From: Bacteroidales bacterium
Lineage (GTDB): Bacteria > Bacteroidota > Bacteroidia > Bacteroidales > UBA932
Length of the DNA stretch: 64,000 nt
Assembly (NCBI GenBank): GCA_017558775.1
Contig: JAFYTP010000020.1
Location: 1 to 64,000 of the forward strand
Direction of reading: 5' to 3'
The notes beneath the pieces are model-generated. The model saw nothing but the letters and a program-made list of their open reading frames with translations. It was not told where the DNA came from and ran no database searches. Shown piece by piece: positions 32,387 to 40,734 of the stretch. The first letter of the stretch is position 1. The number at the start of each line of letters is the position of its first letter. The position numbers were made by a program, and so were the translations under genes.

Positions 32387-32755
32387 TTATTCGTCGTCGG
32401 AACCACTGCCATACTGGGCGATATTGTCGTCCGGCAGGGTCTCGCCGGCGGAATCGGAAGCATCGGCGCTGCCACCGGCCACGGCCTCGTTCTCGGCGTC
32501 TTCCTCGCCCTCGAGCCAGCGCTCGACGTCTTCGAGGTCGTCCGTCTTGACATTGATCTTCACGAGGTAGATGGCGTCGGGAATCTCCACGGTCACGGCA
32601 TAGAAAAAGGTGCCGTCCGGCTTCGGATATTTCACCAGGTCAGTCAGATAGTCAGCGAATCCGCGCGGGTATTTCTCGGCGAAAGCCGCCGCGAGCGCCG
32701 GATTCAAAGGCATCTTCTCATAGCTTACTACGTGTCTCTTTTTATTATCTGCCAT
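32387..32755 (-). CDS. Small acidic conserved hypothetical protein
   Basis: This is a 122-residue protein of unknown function. The first ~90 residues look folded (YEKMPLNPALAAAFAEKYP, then DGTFFYAVTVEIPDAIYLVKI), while the tail from about 95 is low-complexity and acidic (EEDAEN, then SDDE), as in other short cytosolic Bacteroidetes proteins. It has no signal peptide or membrane helix. It precedes the ClC gene by 8 nt. Confidence 0.6.
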   Translation of the reverse strand: MADNKKRHVVSYEKMPLNPALAAAFAEKYPRGFADYLTDLVKYPKPDGTFFYAVTVEIPDAIYLVKINVKTDDLEDVERWLEGEEDAENEAVAGGSADASDSAGETLPDDNIAQYGSGSDDE

Positions 32756-32788
32756 CTTTAGTTCGGGTTTTAGTTTCGCGGTGCAATA

Positions 32789-34672
32789 TTAATGTCTTTT
32801 TTTTGATTTGGAAATACCCTGTTCGCTTTTTTTAGAGGAATTTTTGAAGAAAAAGGATTTCTGCTGCCGTTTCTTCTCCATATCGTGTTCAGTGAACACC
32901 GGTTTGAGGTCCCGCGGATCGTACCCGGAATAGAACATGACGGACGAAGTGGTCATCGGCGTCGGTGTGAAATCCTGCACCTGGTCCATCCAGATACCCC
33001 GCAAGGCCGGATGGTTCGCCAGCCGCTCCATATCCTTGAGCATACACCCCGGATGCGACGAAATGAAATACGGCACCAACCCCACATGCGTCCCCGCCTC
33101 CCGGTTCACCCCGTCAAACTCCTTCCTGAGCCGCTCAAACAGCTTAAAAGACGGCTTCCCCATCTTCTGCAGCACATGGTCCTCCGTATGCTCCGGGGCC
33201 ACCTTCAGACGTCCCGAAGTATGGTCCAGGACCAACTCCCGCAGATACGGCCGCGAACTCTCATCGACAAACCCATTCTCCGTCAGGAACAAATCGTACC
33301 GGATGCCACTGCCGATGTAAGAGTGCCGGATTCCCTTGGTCTTGTCGATCTTATGGTACAGCTCCATCAACCGCGTATGGTCGCAGTTCAGATTCGGGCA
33401 TCGCGCCGGGAACAGACAGGACTGCCGCTTGCACTTCGCGCAGATCTCCTGATTCTTCCCGTGCATCCCGTACATATTCGCCGTCGGCGCCCCCACATCG
33501 GAAATATTCCCTGCAAAGTCCGGCAGCTTATTGAGCTCGCGCACCTCCTTCAGTATCGAAGCCTCACTTCTCGACGAAATGAACTTCCCCTGATGCGCCG
33601 CGATCGTGCAGAAATTGCACCCCCCGAAGCACCCCCGGTGTGTATTGACCGAGAACTTGATCATATCATACGCCGGAATCCGCTTCCCCTTATACCGCGG
33701 ATGCGGCAGCTTCGTGAACGGCAGATCCCAGAACGAATCCATCTCCTCCGTCGTCGCCGTCGGATACGGCGGATTGATCTGCACATACCCATCCCCCACC
33801 GGCTCGATGATCGTATCCGGATGCATCATATTCGCATGCTTCTCGATCCAATGGAAGTTTTCCGCGAACTTAAACTTATCCTTCTGACATTCTTCAAACG
33901 AGTGTAGCAAGAGCTTGCCGGAGGAGGCACACTCTCCGGAATCTGTGGCCACCCTCGGCCGCATAAGAGGGAGGGGCCCGCCAGCTTGCTGGTGGGAGGG
34001 GTCGCGAAGCGACGATTCCGGAGAGTGTGCCTCCTTCGGCAGACGTCCGGTAACATAGAAACCTATCTGTTGGATCGACTGCATCTTATGTCGATTCCAG
34101 CCATTCTCGATACCCTTGGTCAGCTCCAGCATCGGCCTTTCACCCATGCCGTAACAGAGATAATCAGCACCCGAGGTAACAAGGACAGAAGGCATCAGGC
34201 AGTCCTTCCAGTAGTCGTAGTGCGTCAGGCGGCGGAGGGATGCTTCAATACCGCCAATGATAACAGGAATATCCGGATAGAGTTGTTTCAGGATCTTCGT
34301 ATAGACCGTGACCGCGTAGTCGGGACGGGCGCCAGCCTTGCCGTCCGGCGTATAGGCATCGTCATGACGGAGGCGCTTGGAGGCGGTGTAATGGTTCACC
34401 ATCGAATCCATCGCCCCCGCATTGACACCGAAATAAAGCCTCGGTGCCCCCAGCTTCCGGAAATCCCGCAGGTCGTCCCGCCAGTTGGGCTGAGGGACAA
34501 CGGCAACCCGGTAACCCCATTTCTGGAGCCACCGGGCTATAACGGCCGTCCCGAAAGACGGATGGTCCACGAAGGCGTCGCCGCTCAGGATGATTACATC
34601 GATATAGTCCCATCCCAGGGCCTGTACCTCCTTCGCGGAGGTCGGAATCATATAGGCGCTGTCGGCAGGCAT
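32789..34672 (-). CDS. ygiQ: YgiQ-family radical SAM protein carrying an in-frame palindromic insertion
   Basis: This 627-residue protein has the YgiQ N-terminal domain (DYIDVIILSGDAFVDHPSFG, then IGGIEASLRRLTHYDYW) and a radical SAM core with FSVNTHRGCFGGCNFCTIAAHQG, whose CxxxCxxC holds the 4Fe-4S cluster. A second cysteine group lies further on (CAKCKRQSCLFPARCPNLNC). The physiological reaction of YgiQ is unknown. Residues ~211-252 (AHSPESS ... DSGECASSG) are encoded by a 126-bp palindromic element and have no counterpart in ordinary YgiQ proteins. It follows the lipoprotein gene by 3 nt. Confidence 0.93.
   Translation of the reverse strand: MPADSAYMIPTSAKEVQALGWDYIDVIILSGDAFVDHPSFGTAVIARWLQKWGYRVAVVPQPNWRDDLRDFRKLGAPRLYFGVNAGAMDSMVNHYTASKRLRHDDAYTPDGKAGARPDYAVTVYTKILKQLYPDIPVIIGGIEASLRRLTHYDYWKDCLMPSVLVTSGADYLCYGMGERPMLELTKGIENGWNRHKMQSIQQIGFYVTGRLPKEAHSPESSLRDPSHQQAGGPLPLMRPRVATDSGECASSGKLLLHSFEECQKDKFKFAENFHWIEKHANMMHPDTIIEPVGDGYVQINPPYPTATTEEMDSFWDLPFTKLPHPRYKGKRIPAYDMIKFSVNTHRGCFGGCNFCTIAAHQGKFISSRSEASILKEVRELNKLPDFAGNISDVGAPTANMYGMHGKNQEICAKCKRQSCLFPARCPNLNCDHTRLMELYHKIDKTKGIRHSYIGSGIRYDLFLTENGFVDESSRPYLRELVLDHTSGRLKVAPEHTEDHVLQKMGKPSFKLFERLRKEFDGVNREAGTHVGLVPYFISSHPGCMLKDMERLANHPALRGIWMDQVQDFTPTPMTTSSVMFYSGYDPRDLKPVFTEHDMEKKRQQKSFFFKNSSKKSEQGISKSKKRH
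33916..34041 (-). repeat. Palindromic repeat element inserted in frame in ygiQ
   Basis: The element has 28-bp inverted arms with one mismatch (33916-33943 and 34014-34041; the inner 22 bp, containing CCGGAGAGTGTGCC, are perfect). Between them are shorter hairpins: CCCTC with GAGGG, CCCGCCAGC with GCTGGTGGG, and GTCGC with GCGAC. Length is 126 bp, i.e. 42 codons with no stop in the coding frame. The GC-rich nested hairpins resemble REP/MITE-like repeats and the coding palindromic elements of Rickettsia. Confidence 0.85.
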
Positions 34673-34675
34673 CGG

Positions 34676-35599
34676 TTATTTCCGGGCGTTGATCCGCTTG
34701 CGGAGCTCCGGAGAAAATTCGAGGTTCGAGTAACCGTCCGCCCGGTCGAGCCATTTGGTCGCCAGATTGAGGTCGCCCATCATAAAGAAGGCCAGGGCGG
34801 TGTTGTAGCAGGCGCAGGCGCGCTTCGTGTCGTTACCGTCGTTCACCTTCTTCATCCAGATGTCCGCCGCCTTCCTCCACTCGTACTGCGTAGCGAGATA
34901 AGCCGCGTTCACCCAGTCCTCATCCCAACCGTCATAATAGTAAAGCGTGTAGCGCTCCGTCTTCCAGGTAGGCGTGAAACGGTTGCTGAGCTGCTGGCCC
35001 ACGAGGTCAGCCCCCAGTTCCTTCGCCTTCAGCGCCTGCTCCTTCAGATACTCCGGCGCGGTGACGCCGTTGTTGTAAAGCTGGGCGCGGAGGATGCTGC
35101 CGCCGCGGAAGATCTTCATCTGGTCGAGCTGGTCCATGCTGTCGTACACGAAGAGCTTCGCGTTGTACGGAATCTGAGCCTGTGCCACGAAGGCGGAATC
35201 CACGCTGACGGGATTCTTCACGGCGACGTTCTCCGAGAGGGCGACCTCCCCGAAGGAAGGCGGACCGAACAGGAAGATGACATCGTCACCCGAATCGATC
35301 ACCAGCCGGTGCATCAGGTCCAGGGAGACAGAATCCACCGGAACCTTGTACACGCCGATGGCTTCACGCCCGGCGAAATAGTCCTCCTCGAGACTCCGCG
35401 CCAGGGCGGAAGCCACGTTGTTGGAGAAAGTGGTGTCAGCCGCGCCGTCATCCATGTAGACGATGGAAATCGTCTTCCGGCTCAGGTCGATGCCGGATTT
35501 GGACGGATGGCGCATGTCGACGCTCATCGTCAGGGTCTGGGGCGAGCACGCCGCCAGCGCAAGGGCGACAAGGCCCAAAGTAACGGGGAATCTTCTCAT
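34676..35599 (-). CDS. Bacteroidetes lipoprotein with C-terminal TPR-like region (DUF6340-like)
   Basis: This 307-residue protein has a lipoprotein signal (LALAAC). The middle contains a Rossmann-like alternation (KTISIVYMDDG, then DDVIFLFGPPSF). The C-terminal ~90 residues are helical and TPR-like (WVNAAYLATQYEWRKAADIW, then ACACYNTALAFFMMGDLNLA). It resembles a Bacteroidetes family of unknown function (my recollection is DUF6340). Its start overlaps the rimO stop by 4 nt (ATGA), and ygiQ follows 3 nt later, so it is in the nusB-ygiQ run. Confidence 0.65.
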   Translation of the reverse strand: MRRFPVTLGLVALALAACSPQTLTMSVDMRHPSKSGIDLSRKTISIVYMDDGAADTTFSNNVASALARSLEEDYFAGREAIGVYKVPVDSVSLDLMHRLVIDSGDDVIFLFGPPSFGEVALSENVAVKNPVSVDSAFVAQAQIPYNAKLFVYDSMDQLDQMKIFRGGSILRAQLYNNGVTAPEYLKEQALKAKELGADLVGQQLSNRFTPTWKTERYTLYYYDGWDEDWVNAAYLATQYEWRKAADIWMKKVNDGNDTKRACACYNTALAFFMMGDLNLATKWLDRADGYSNLEFSPELRKRINARK

Positions 35600-36915
35600 A
35601 ATGCGACAAGTTCTGCGGTCAAATCGTATTCATCCGCAGAGACGGCCTTCACCTGGAGGAACTGCCCGATGAGGGAATAAGGCTCGATCCCGTCGAACCG
35701 GTCCGCGTCGTATTTGACCAGGACCTCTCCATCTACCTCGGGGCTTTCGAATTCGCTGCGGCATACGAGGATACCGTCCACGAAATCATCCACCAGTACT
35801 TTGAATTCCGTCCCTACGCGAGAAAGATTGTATGCAAGAGAAATGCCACGCTGTAATTCCATCAGGCGGGAAAGGCGCATTTTCTTCGTGCGCGGGCTGA
35901 TATTGTCCTCAAAATGACCCGCACCGTAGGTGCCTTCCTCCTCGGAATACGTGAAAGCGCCCAGCCGCTCGAAGCGCGCCTCCTCCACGAATTGGAGGAG
36001 CTGCCGGAAGGCGTAAGGCGTCTCGCCGGGATGGCCCACGATCATCGTCGTGCGCAGGACCACGCCCGGAACTTTCTCCCGCATCTTACGGATGAGTTCC
36101 CGCGTCCAGGCCCCGTCCACGTTGCGGCGCATCTTGGCCAGGACCGGATCGGCGATATGCTGGAGGGGAATGTCCATGTAGCGGCAAACCTTGGGATTGT
36201 TCGCCATCTCGTCGAGGACATCCTCCGGAAAATCAGCCGGATAGCTGTAGTGGATACGGAGCCACTCGATGCCTTCCACCGCGGAAAGGCGACGGAGGAG
36301 TTCCGCCAGGGAACGCTTCTTATACAGGTCCAGCCCGTAATAGGTCGTGTCCTGGGCGATGATCACCAGCTCGCGGATTCCCTCCGCGGCCAGTTGCTCG
36401 GCCTCCTTCACCAGCGTTTCCATCGGCACGGACCGGTGCGCTCCGCGGATGTGCGGGATGGCGCAGTAGGAACAGCGGCGGTCGCAACCCTCCGATATCT
36501 TCAGGAAGGCGTACGGATGAACGCTGTCCGTGCGGATACGGCGGTGTGCCGATGCCGGATCGGGCTCGCAGCCGAGGGCGCGGACGATCGGGTCCAGGTC
36601 CCGGGCGCCGTACCAGCCGTCCACCTCCGGGATAAGTGTCGGCATATCCTTCTTGTAACGCTGTGACAGACAGCCGAATACATAGATTTTTCCGATTTCG
36701 CCCGCCTGCTTGCGCTGGACGGAGGCAAGGATGACGTCGATGGACTGTTCCTTCGCGTCACCGATGAAGCCGCAGGTGTTGATGAGCTGGACATCGACCG
36801 GACGCATCTCCCCTTCCGGCACGATCTCATAGGAGTTCCGTACCTGGTACAGGAGATGCTCGGTGTCGACAGTGTTCTTGGAGCACCCCAGGGTTATGAC
36901 CTGCAGGGTGCGCAT
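35596..36915 (-). CDS. rimO: Ribosomal protein S12 methylthiotransferase RimO
   Basis: This 439-residue radical SAM enzyme adds a methylthio group to an Asp of ribosomal protein S12. It has the N-terminal UPF0004 domain (TLGCSKNTVDTEHL, with further cysteines in INTCGFIGDAKEQS and VFGCLSQRY), the radical SAM motif CDRRCSYCAIPHIRG, and a C-terminal TRAM domain (from about 370). Length and cysteine pattern fit RimO rather than MiaB. The start overlaps the DUF5606 stop by one base (TAATG). Confidence 0.93.
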   Translation of the reverse strand: MRTLQVITLGCSKNTVDTEHLLYQVRNSYEIVPEGEMRPVDVQLINTCGFIGDAKEQSIDVILASVQRKQAGEIGKIYVFGCLSQRYKKDMPTLIPEVDGWYGARDLDPIVRALGCEPDPASAHRRIRTDSVHPYAFLKISEGCDRRCSYCAIPHIRGAHRSVPMETLVKEAEQLAAEGIRELVIIAQDTTYYGLDLYKKRSLAELLRRLSAVEGIEWLRIHYSYPADFPEDVLDEMANNPKVCRYMDIPLQHIADPVLAKMRRNVDGAWTRELIRKMREKVPGVVLRTTMIVGHPGETPYAFRQLLQFVEEARFERLGAFTYSEEEGTYGAGHFEDNISPRTKKMRLSRLMELQRGISLAYNLSRVGTEFKVLVDDFVDGILVCRSEFESPEVDGEVLVKYDADRFDGIEPYSLIGQFLQVKAVSADEYDLTAELVAL

Positions 36916-37340
36916 TATGCCTCAGCCTCGGGAGCCTCTTCCTCTTCTTCCACGAAGTCGAGGGAGGCGAAGTTCTTGAGCTGGTTGTACCACTCAACGA
37001 CCTTCTTCATGTGGGACACGTAGAAGCGATCGCCGTCATAGTCGGGAAGGGCCTTCTCGAACAGGGCCTTGAGCTCCTCCGGAGCGGCCTTGGGAGAGGG
37101 TGCGTCCGCGTCGCCCAGGACTTCCTTCAGCTTCAGGAACACTTCCTTGAGCTTCACCTCGCCTTCCATCGTGTAGATGGAGATGTCCTCGAGGGTGGTG
37201 ATGCCGCTGGTGGCGGCGAAATTCACCCGCTTGTGGTCCTGGAGGGACTCGGCGATGGCGCCGTTGCGGGACTGGGCGATATAGGAGAAGAGTCCGCGCT
37301 GACCGCGGACGGAAAGGATTTTAGCAAGATCGGTCTTCAT
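36915..37340 (-). CDS. DUF5606-family protein
   Basis: This 141-residue Bacteroidetes-specific protein has the typical opening LAKILSVRGQRGLFSYIAQSRNGAIAESL and the ITTLEDISIYTMEGEVKLKEVF segment. The C-terminus is highly acidic (EEEEEAPEAEA). The function is unknown. Its position between coaE and rimO is, as far as I recall, common in the order. No signal peptide. Confidence 0.75.
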   Translation of the reverse strand: MKTDLAKILSVRGQRGLFSYIAQSRNGAIAESLQDHKRVNFAATSGITTLEDISIYTMEGEVKLKEVFLKLKEVLGDADAPSPKAAPEELKALFEKALPDYDGDRFYVSHMKKVVEWYNQLKNFASLDFVEEEEEAPEAEA

Positions 37341-37361
37341 TGTATAATCGTATTAAATAGT

Positions 37362-37970
37362 TTACAAAGATAGGAATAAATTCAGAAATACCCGGTCCAC
37401 CTTCGCAGGAAGGGCTTCCAGGGTGCCGTCATTGCGCAGGACGGCGTCCACGCGGGACATATCAAAGGACTGCTGGCGGATCCGGCGGAGTGCCGATTCC
37501 AGGTCGGAACCGTCCCGCGCCGCGGACCGCGCCGCACGCACAGCCTCGTCCGCATCGACCAGAACCACCTTGTCCTCCACGCCGTCAAAGACGGGACAAG
37601 ACAGGATGATGGCCGATTCCAGGACGACGAAAGGAACGAGACCGTAGCTCCATCCTTTAGGCCGATGCCAACGCTTCCATCGACGGAAATCCGCCAGGAC
37701 GGCGGGATGGACGAGCGCCTCCACGGCGGCTTTCTTCTGCGGGTCCGCGAAGATGAGGCCGGCGAGTTTCCGACGGTCCAGACGGCCTTCGGCATCCCGG
37801 AGACCAGTACCCAACAAGACCTCCATCCGGTCCACCAGGGCCGGATCGCGGTCGTACAGGGATTTAGTCCGGGAATCGGAGTCGTATACGGGAACGCCCC
37901 GGGCCTTCAGACAGGCCGAGACGGCGGACTTTCCGCTCCCCATTCCCCCGGTGAGGATGACCGTTTTCAT
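37362..37970 (-). CDS. coaE: Dephospho-CoA kinase
   Basis: This 202-residue P-loop kinase catalyses the last step of coenzyme A synthesis, phosphorylating the 3'-hydroxyl of dephospho-CoA. The Walker A is LTGGMGSGKSAVS, followed by VYDSDSRTKSLYD (substrate Asp) and a lid region (DKVVLVDADEAVRAAR). Length is normal for CoaE. It begins 4 nt after the ybbR-like gene. Confidence 0.93.
   Translation of the reverse strand: MKTVILTGGMGSGKSAVSACLKARGVPVYDSDSRTKSLYDRDPALVDRMEVLLGTGLRDAEGRLDRRKLAGLIFADPQKKAAVEALVHPAVLADFRRWKRWHRPKGWSYGLVPFVVLESAIILSCPVFDGVEDKVVLVDADEAVRAARSAARDGSDLESALRRIRQQSFDMSRVDAVLRNDGTLEALPAKVDRVFLNLFLSL
37365..37372 (-). promoter_or_regulatory. Possible internal promoter (-7 box) for DUF5606-rimO
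   Basis: TATCTTTG on the minus strand overlaps the last codons of coaE and lies 24 nt before the DUF5606 ATG. No clear -33 partner is visible, so this is tentative. Confidence 0.35.
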
Positions 37971-37974
37971 GGGA

Positions 37975-38931
37975 TCAGTCGGTCTCGATGCAGTCGAACA
38001 CGGCCGGCTCCACCCGGTAGTCCAGAACGCCCCTCGGCAGCTCCTTCACGCGGGCCACGCAGCGGCCGGACAGGGAGGAGGCGAAGTCGGCGTAGTCGAT
38101 GTACAGTTCGAAGGATTCGAACGGATTGCGGCCCACCGGGAAGGTGCAGTGCAGGATGACGGTCGCCCGGGAAGGGAGCACGTCCAGATGGTGCCCGGTC
38201 GGGGCGTTCCGCACCAGGACGGGCAGCTCGGAACGCATCTCCACGTAGCGTGAGACCGGCAGTTCATAGGAAATCTCCTCGTCGGAGAGACGCACGCCCT
38301 TGATGCGGCGCAGGCGGAGAACGCCGTGCTGCGCCTCGTGGACGTCATCCAACTGGAGCTGTCCGGTGGAGACATGGTCCACCAGGTCCAGCCGCGTCTG
38401 CTCGCCGTACACGGTCACGGAGTCCGGCGTCAGTTTGAGCGGGCCGGACGCCATGTACTGGCTGCGGTAGGAAATATCCCCGGCGAAATTGACGGGAACA
38501 CGCTTGTTGTTCTCCGCCGGGAAGATGAAGAAAAGGGTGTCGGTGATGATGTCCTCCACGTCCACCTTGTCGCCGAAGACGGGACGCAGGTAGCCGTTCA
38601 TCACGTTCCCGGTCACATAGAAACGGTCCCCCGTGTCGTGGCGCAGGTCCGCTCGGTCGATGACCACCCGGACGGGGTGGCGGGACCGCCGCGTCTCCTC
38701 GCGCAACAGCCGGTACCCCTCCGCGCGGCAGCGGGCGGACAGCATCGACGCGTTGGTCGATACGTTGCTGTGGCCCTGCAGGTTGCATTCCGCGATAACA
38801 GGAACCGCCAGGACCCCGGAATAGGGCCTGGACAGGTTGCTGAAAAGCCAGATGAGTACGGCAAGGACGAGGGAGGTGGCGAAAAAGAGCCACTCCCTGC
38901 CCCGAAAGATAACCCGGAGTTTCCGTCCCAC
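37975..38931 (-). CDS. YbbR-like domain membrane-anchored protein
   Basis: This 318-residue protein has one N-terminal membrane anchor (WLFFATSLVLAVLIWLFSNL) followed by beta-rich periplasmic repeats. Placement in the nusB-yajC-x-coaE string is what Bacteroidetes YbbR-like proteins show. YbbR repeats are of uncertain function. The start is GTG 38931. It is 13 nt after yajC and 4 nt before coaE. Confidence 0.7.
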   Translation of the reverse strand: MGRKLRVIFRGREWLFFATSLVLAVLIWLFSNLSRPYSGVLAVPVIAECNLQGHSNVSTNASMLSARCRAEGYRLLREETRRSRHPVRVVIDRADLRHDTGDRFYVTGNVMNGYLRPVFGDKVDVEDIITDTLFFIFPAENNKRVPVNFAGDISYRSQYMASGPLKLTPDSVTVYGEQTRLDLVDHVSTGQLQLDDVHEAQHGVLRLRRIKGVRLSDEEISYELPVSRYVEMRSELPVLVRNAPTGHHLDVLPSRATVILHCTFPVGRNPFESFELYIDYADFASSLSGRCVARVKELPRGVLDYRVEPAVFDCIETD

Positions 38932-38944
38932 AGGAACGGGAGGA

Positions 38945-39265
38945 TTACTGCTGCTGGACGTCGGAGCTGTCCTTCACGAGGGCGCTCTTCACGACCCGGA
39001 GCTTGGTGTCGCCGTCCACGCGGACCAGGGCGGTGCGGTCATTGACCTCGACGATTTCGCCGAAGATGCCGCTGTTGCCGATGATCACCTTGTCACCCTT
39101 CTTGAGGGAGTTCTGGAAGGCCTCGAGTTCCTTCTGCTGCTTGCGCTGCGGGCGGATCATGAAGAACCACATCACGACGAACATCAGCAGGAGGAGGATC
39201 CACATGGAAGCGCCGGCGCCCTGCGGCTGCGCCTGGGCCTGGAGGAGGATAAAGAGTGTTTTCAT
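38945..39265 (-). CDS. yajC: Sec translocase accessory subunit YajC
   Basis: This 106-residue protein has a single membrane helix (MWILLLLMFVVMWFFMI) followed by the YajC signature RPQRKQQKELEAFQNSLKKGDKV and a small beta domain (IIGNSGIFGEIVEVND). YajC associates with SecDF and the SecYEG channel. It lies 22 nt downstream of nusB. Confidence 0.93.
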   Translation of the reverse strand: MKTLFILLQAQAQPQGAGASMWILLLLMFVVMWFFMIRPQRKQQKELEAFQNSLKKGDKVIIGNSGIFGEIVEVNDRTALVRVDGDTKLRVVKSALVKDSSDVQQQ

Positions 39266-39287
39266 ATCGGATGAATGTGTTTATTGG

Positions 39288-40253
39288 CTAAAGGAGGCCC
39301 TTTCCGGACTTGTTGACACGGCCCTCGGCGGCGCTTTCCTTGATCAGGCGGTCCAGCAGACCGTTGACGAAGGAGCGGCTCTTGGGGGTGGAGAAGTACT
39401 TGGAGAGTTCCACGTATTCGTTGATGGTCACCTTCACGGGGATTTCCGGGAAGGTTTCGGCCTCGGCGAGGCCCATGGCGATAATCACGATGTCCGTCAC
39501 GAAGAGACGGTCGCGGTCCCAGCCCTCCACGGAGCCGGCGACCTTGCCGTAGTACTCGTCGAAACGGCCGAAGGCCACGGTGAGGAGCTTGTGCACGAAG
39601 GCCCGGTCGCTGTCCACGGACTTGCCTTCCGCGGCGAGCATGTCGCTCTGGTACAGCGGCGGATAGGCCCAGCGGCCTTCCTTGGCGATCTCGTCCAGGC
39701 TGCGGATGACGCAGGAAAGGGCGTACGGAAGGTCGTGCGCCCAGAAGGCGCAGCGGTCCTCGAGGATGGCGCGGAGGGCGTCATTGTCCTCGAATTCCTT
39801 CTCGAAGATCTTCTTGAAAAGGCGGACGTCCTGCGCGAGGGAGATCTCCGGATCCGCCATGTAAGCGGCGTAATAGGCGCGCGTCTTGACGGTCTCGTAG
39901 AGGTCGTGCACCAGGGCGTCGTCCTGCTCCCAGGAGAGTTTCTTGCGCTCCAGGAGTTTCTGGAAATCAGGATCCTCCGCCAGCAGCGTGGCGAGGGCGT
40001 TGTTAACAAATTTCAGGTTCGGATGGAGTTCTTCCTCGGTGGGATTGAACTTATGGGAGGCGGCCTCCGTGCGGCGGGCGGCCTCGGCGGTGAGGGGCCC
40101 CACGATGGACAGCATCAGGAGATACAGGTCCCTTGTCGCCTCGCAGGAAGCATCCAGGGCGGCGAGGGCGTCTTCCAGGGTCATGGACCGGTTTCCGGCA
40201 TAGGAAAACAGGATTTGGAAGGCCTTGATCCGCAGTATTCGTCGATTCAGCAT
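39288..40253 (-). CDS. nusB: Transcription antitermination factor NusB (long Bacteroidetes form)
   Basis: The ~321-residue protein has NusB features at both ends: MLNRRILRIKAFQILFSY at the N-terminus, and DIVIIAMGLAEAETFPEIPVKVTINEYVELSKYFSTPKSRSFVNGLLDRL at the C-terminus (the second piece spans two helices). Bacteroidetes NusB is about twice as long as the E. coli protein (139 residues), with extra helices in the middle, so the length is expected. NusB binds boxA RNA with NusE to support rRNA transcription. ATG 40253 is preferred over TTG 40262. Confidence 0.88.
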   Translation of the reverse strand: MLNRRILRIKAFQILFSYAGNRSMTLEDALAALDASCEATRDLYLLMLSIVGPLTAEAARRTEAASHKFNPTEEELHPNLKFVNNALATLLAEDPDFQKLLERKKLSWEQDDALVHDLYETVKTRAYYAAYMADPEISLAQDVRLFKKIFEKEFEDNDALRAILEDRCAFWAHDLPYALSCVIRSLDEIAKEGRWAYPPLYQSDMLAAEGKSVDSDRAFVHKLLTVAFGRFDEYYGKVAGSVEGWDRDRLFVTDIVIIAMGLAEAETFPEIPVKVTINEYVELSKYFSTPKSRSFVNGLLDRLIKESAAEGRVNKSGKGLL

Positions 40254-40272
40254 AGGTTGCAAATAATTTGTA

Positions 40273-40280
40273 CAAAGTTA
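40273..40280 (-). promoter_or_regulatory. -7 box for the nusB operon
   Basis: TAACTTTG on the minus strand lies 20 nt before ATG 40253. The -33 region is not consensus. It is divergent from, and only about 20 nt from, the promoter of the PUR-domain gene. Confidence 0.55.
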
Positions 40281-40301
40281 GCGATTTTTAATTATTTTCC
40301 T

Positions 40302-40309
40302 TACATTTG
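40302..40309 (+). promoter_or_regulatory. -7 box for the PUR-domain gene
   Basis: TACATTTG fits TAnnTTTG and precedes ATG 40341 by about 30 nt. The -33 element is weak. Confidence 0.55.
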
Positions 40310-40340
40310 TGAACAACAAATCGAATTAAAGGACCAAGTC

Positions 40341-40688
40341 ATGTACAGTGAAGATTTTGAGCGGGGCCGAGCCCAGCAGGGAAATGCGGAGGACGTCTAT
40401 TCGAAGCCGGTCCGTGCAGGAAAGCGTACTTATTTCTTCGATGTGAAAGCCACGAAGGGGAACAACGATTACTACCTGACCATCACCGAGAGCAAGCGCC
40501 GTCAGGAACAGGACGGCACCTTCAGCTACGACAAGCATAAGATCTTCCTCTACAAGGAGGATTTCGAAAAGTTCGGAGAAGGGCTGGAAGACGCCATCGC
40601 CTTCATCCGCAGCCGGCTTGGCGGCGAAATCCCGCAGCAGCAGGGTCCTGCCAAGTCCTTCACGGACGTCCATTTCGACGAGTTCTAG
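40341..40688 (+). CDS. PUR-domain nucleic acid-binding protein (DUF3276)
   Basis: This 115-residue protein matches the Bacteroidetes DUF3276/PUR-alpha-like family: the central beta-rich YFFDVKATKGNNDYYLTIT followed by KHKIFLYKEDFEKFGEGLEDAI gives the PUR beta-beta-beta-beta-alpha order. PUR repeats bind single-stranded nucleic acid. It is monocistronic in appearance, with its own -7 box and terminator. Confidence 0.8.
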   Translation: MYSEDFERGRAQQGNAEDVYSKPVRAGKRTYFFDVKATKGNNDYYLTITESKRRQEQDGTFSYDKHKIFLYKEDFEKFGEGLEDAIAFIRSRLGGEIPQQQGPAKSFTDVHFDEF

Positions 40689-40694
40689 CATAGG

Positions 40695-40722
40695 AACCGG
40701 CAGCCCACCTGCCGGTTTTTTT
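40695..40722 (+). terminator. Intrinsic terminator
   Basis: ACCGGCAG (40696-40703) and CTGCCGGT (40709-40716) form a perfect 8-bp stem with a 5-nt loop, followed by a run of T to 40722. It lies between the PUR-domain gene and the amidohydrolase gene. Confidence 0.88.
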
Positions 40723-40734
40723 GACCACGGCCAC

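Noticed and set aside
40618..40734. N-terminal extension of the MtaD-like gene
   Set aside because: It would run through the end of the PUR-domain gene and the terminator. ATG 40735 gives the normal first beta strand.
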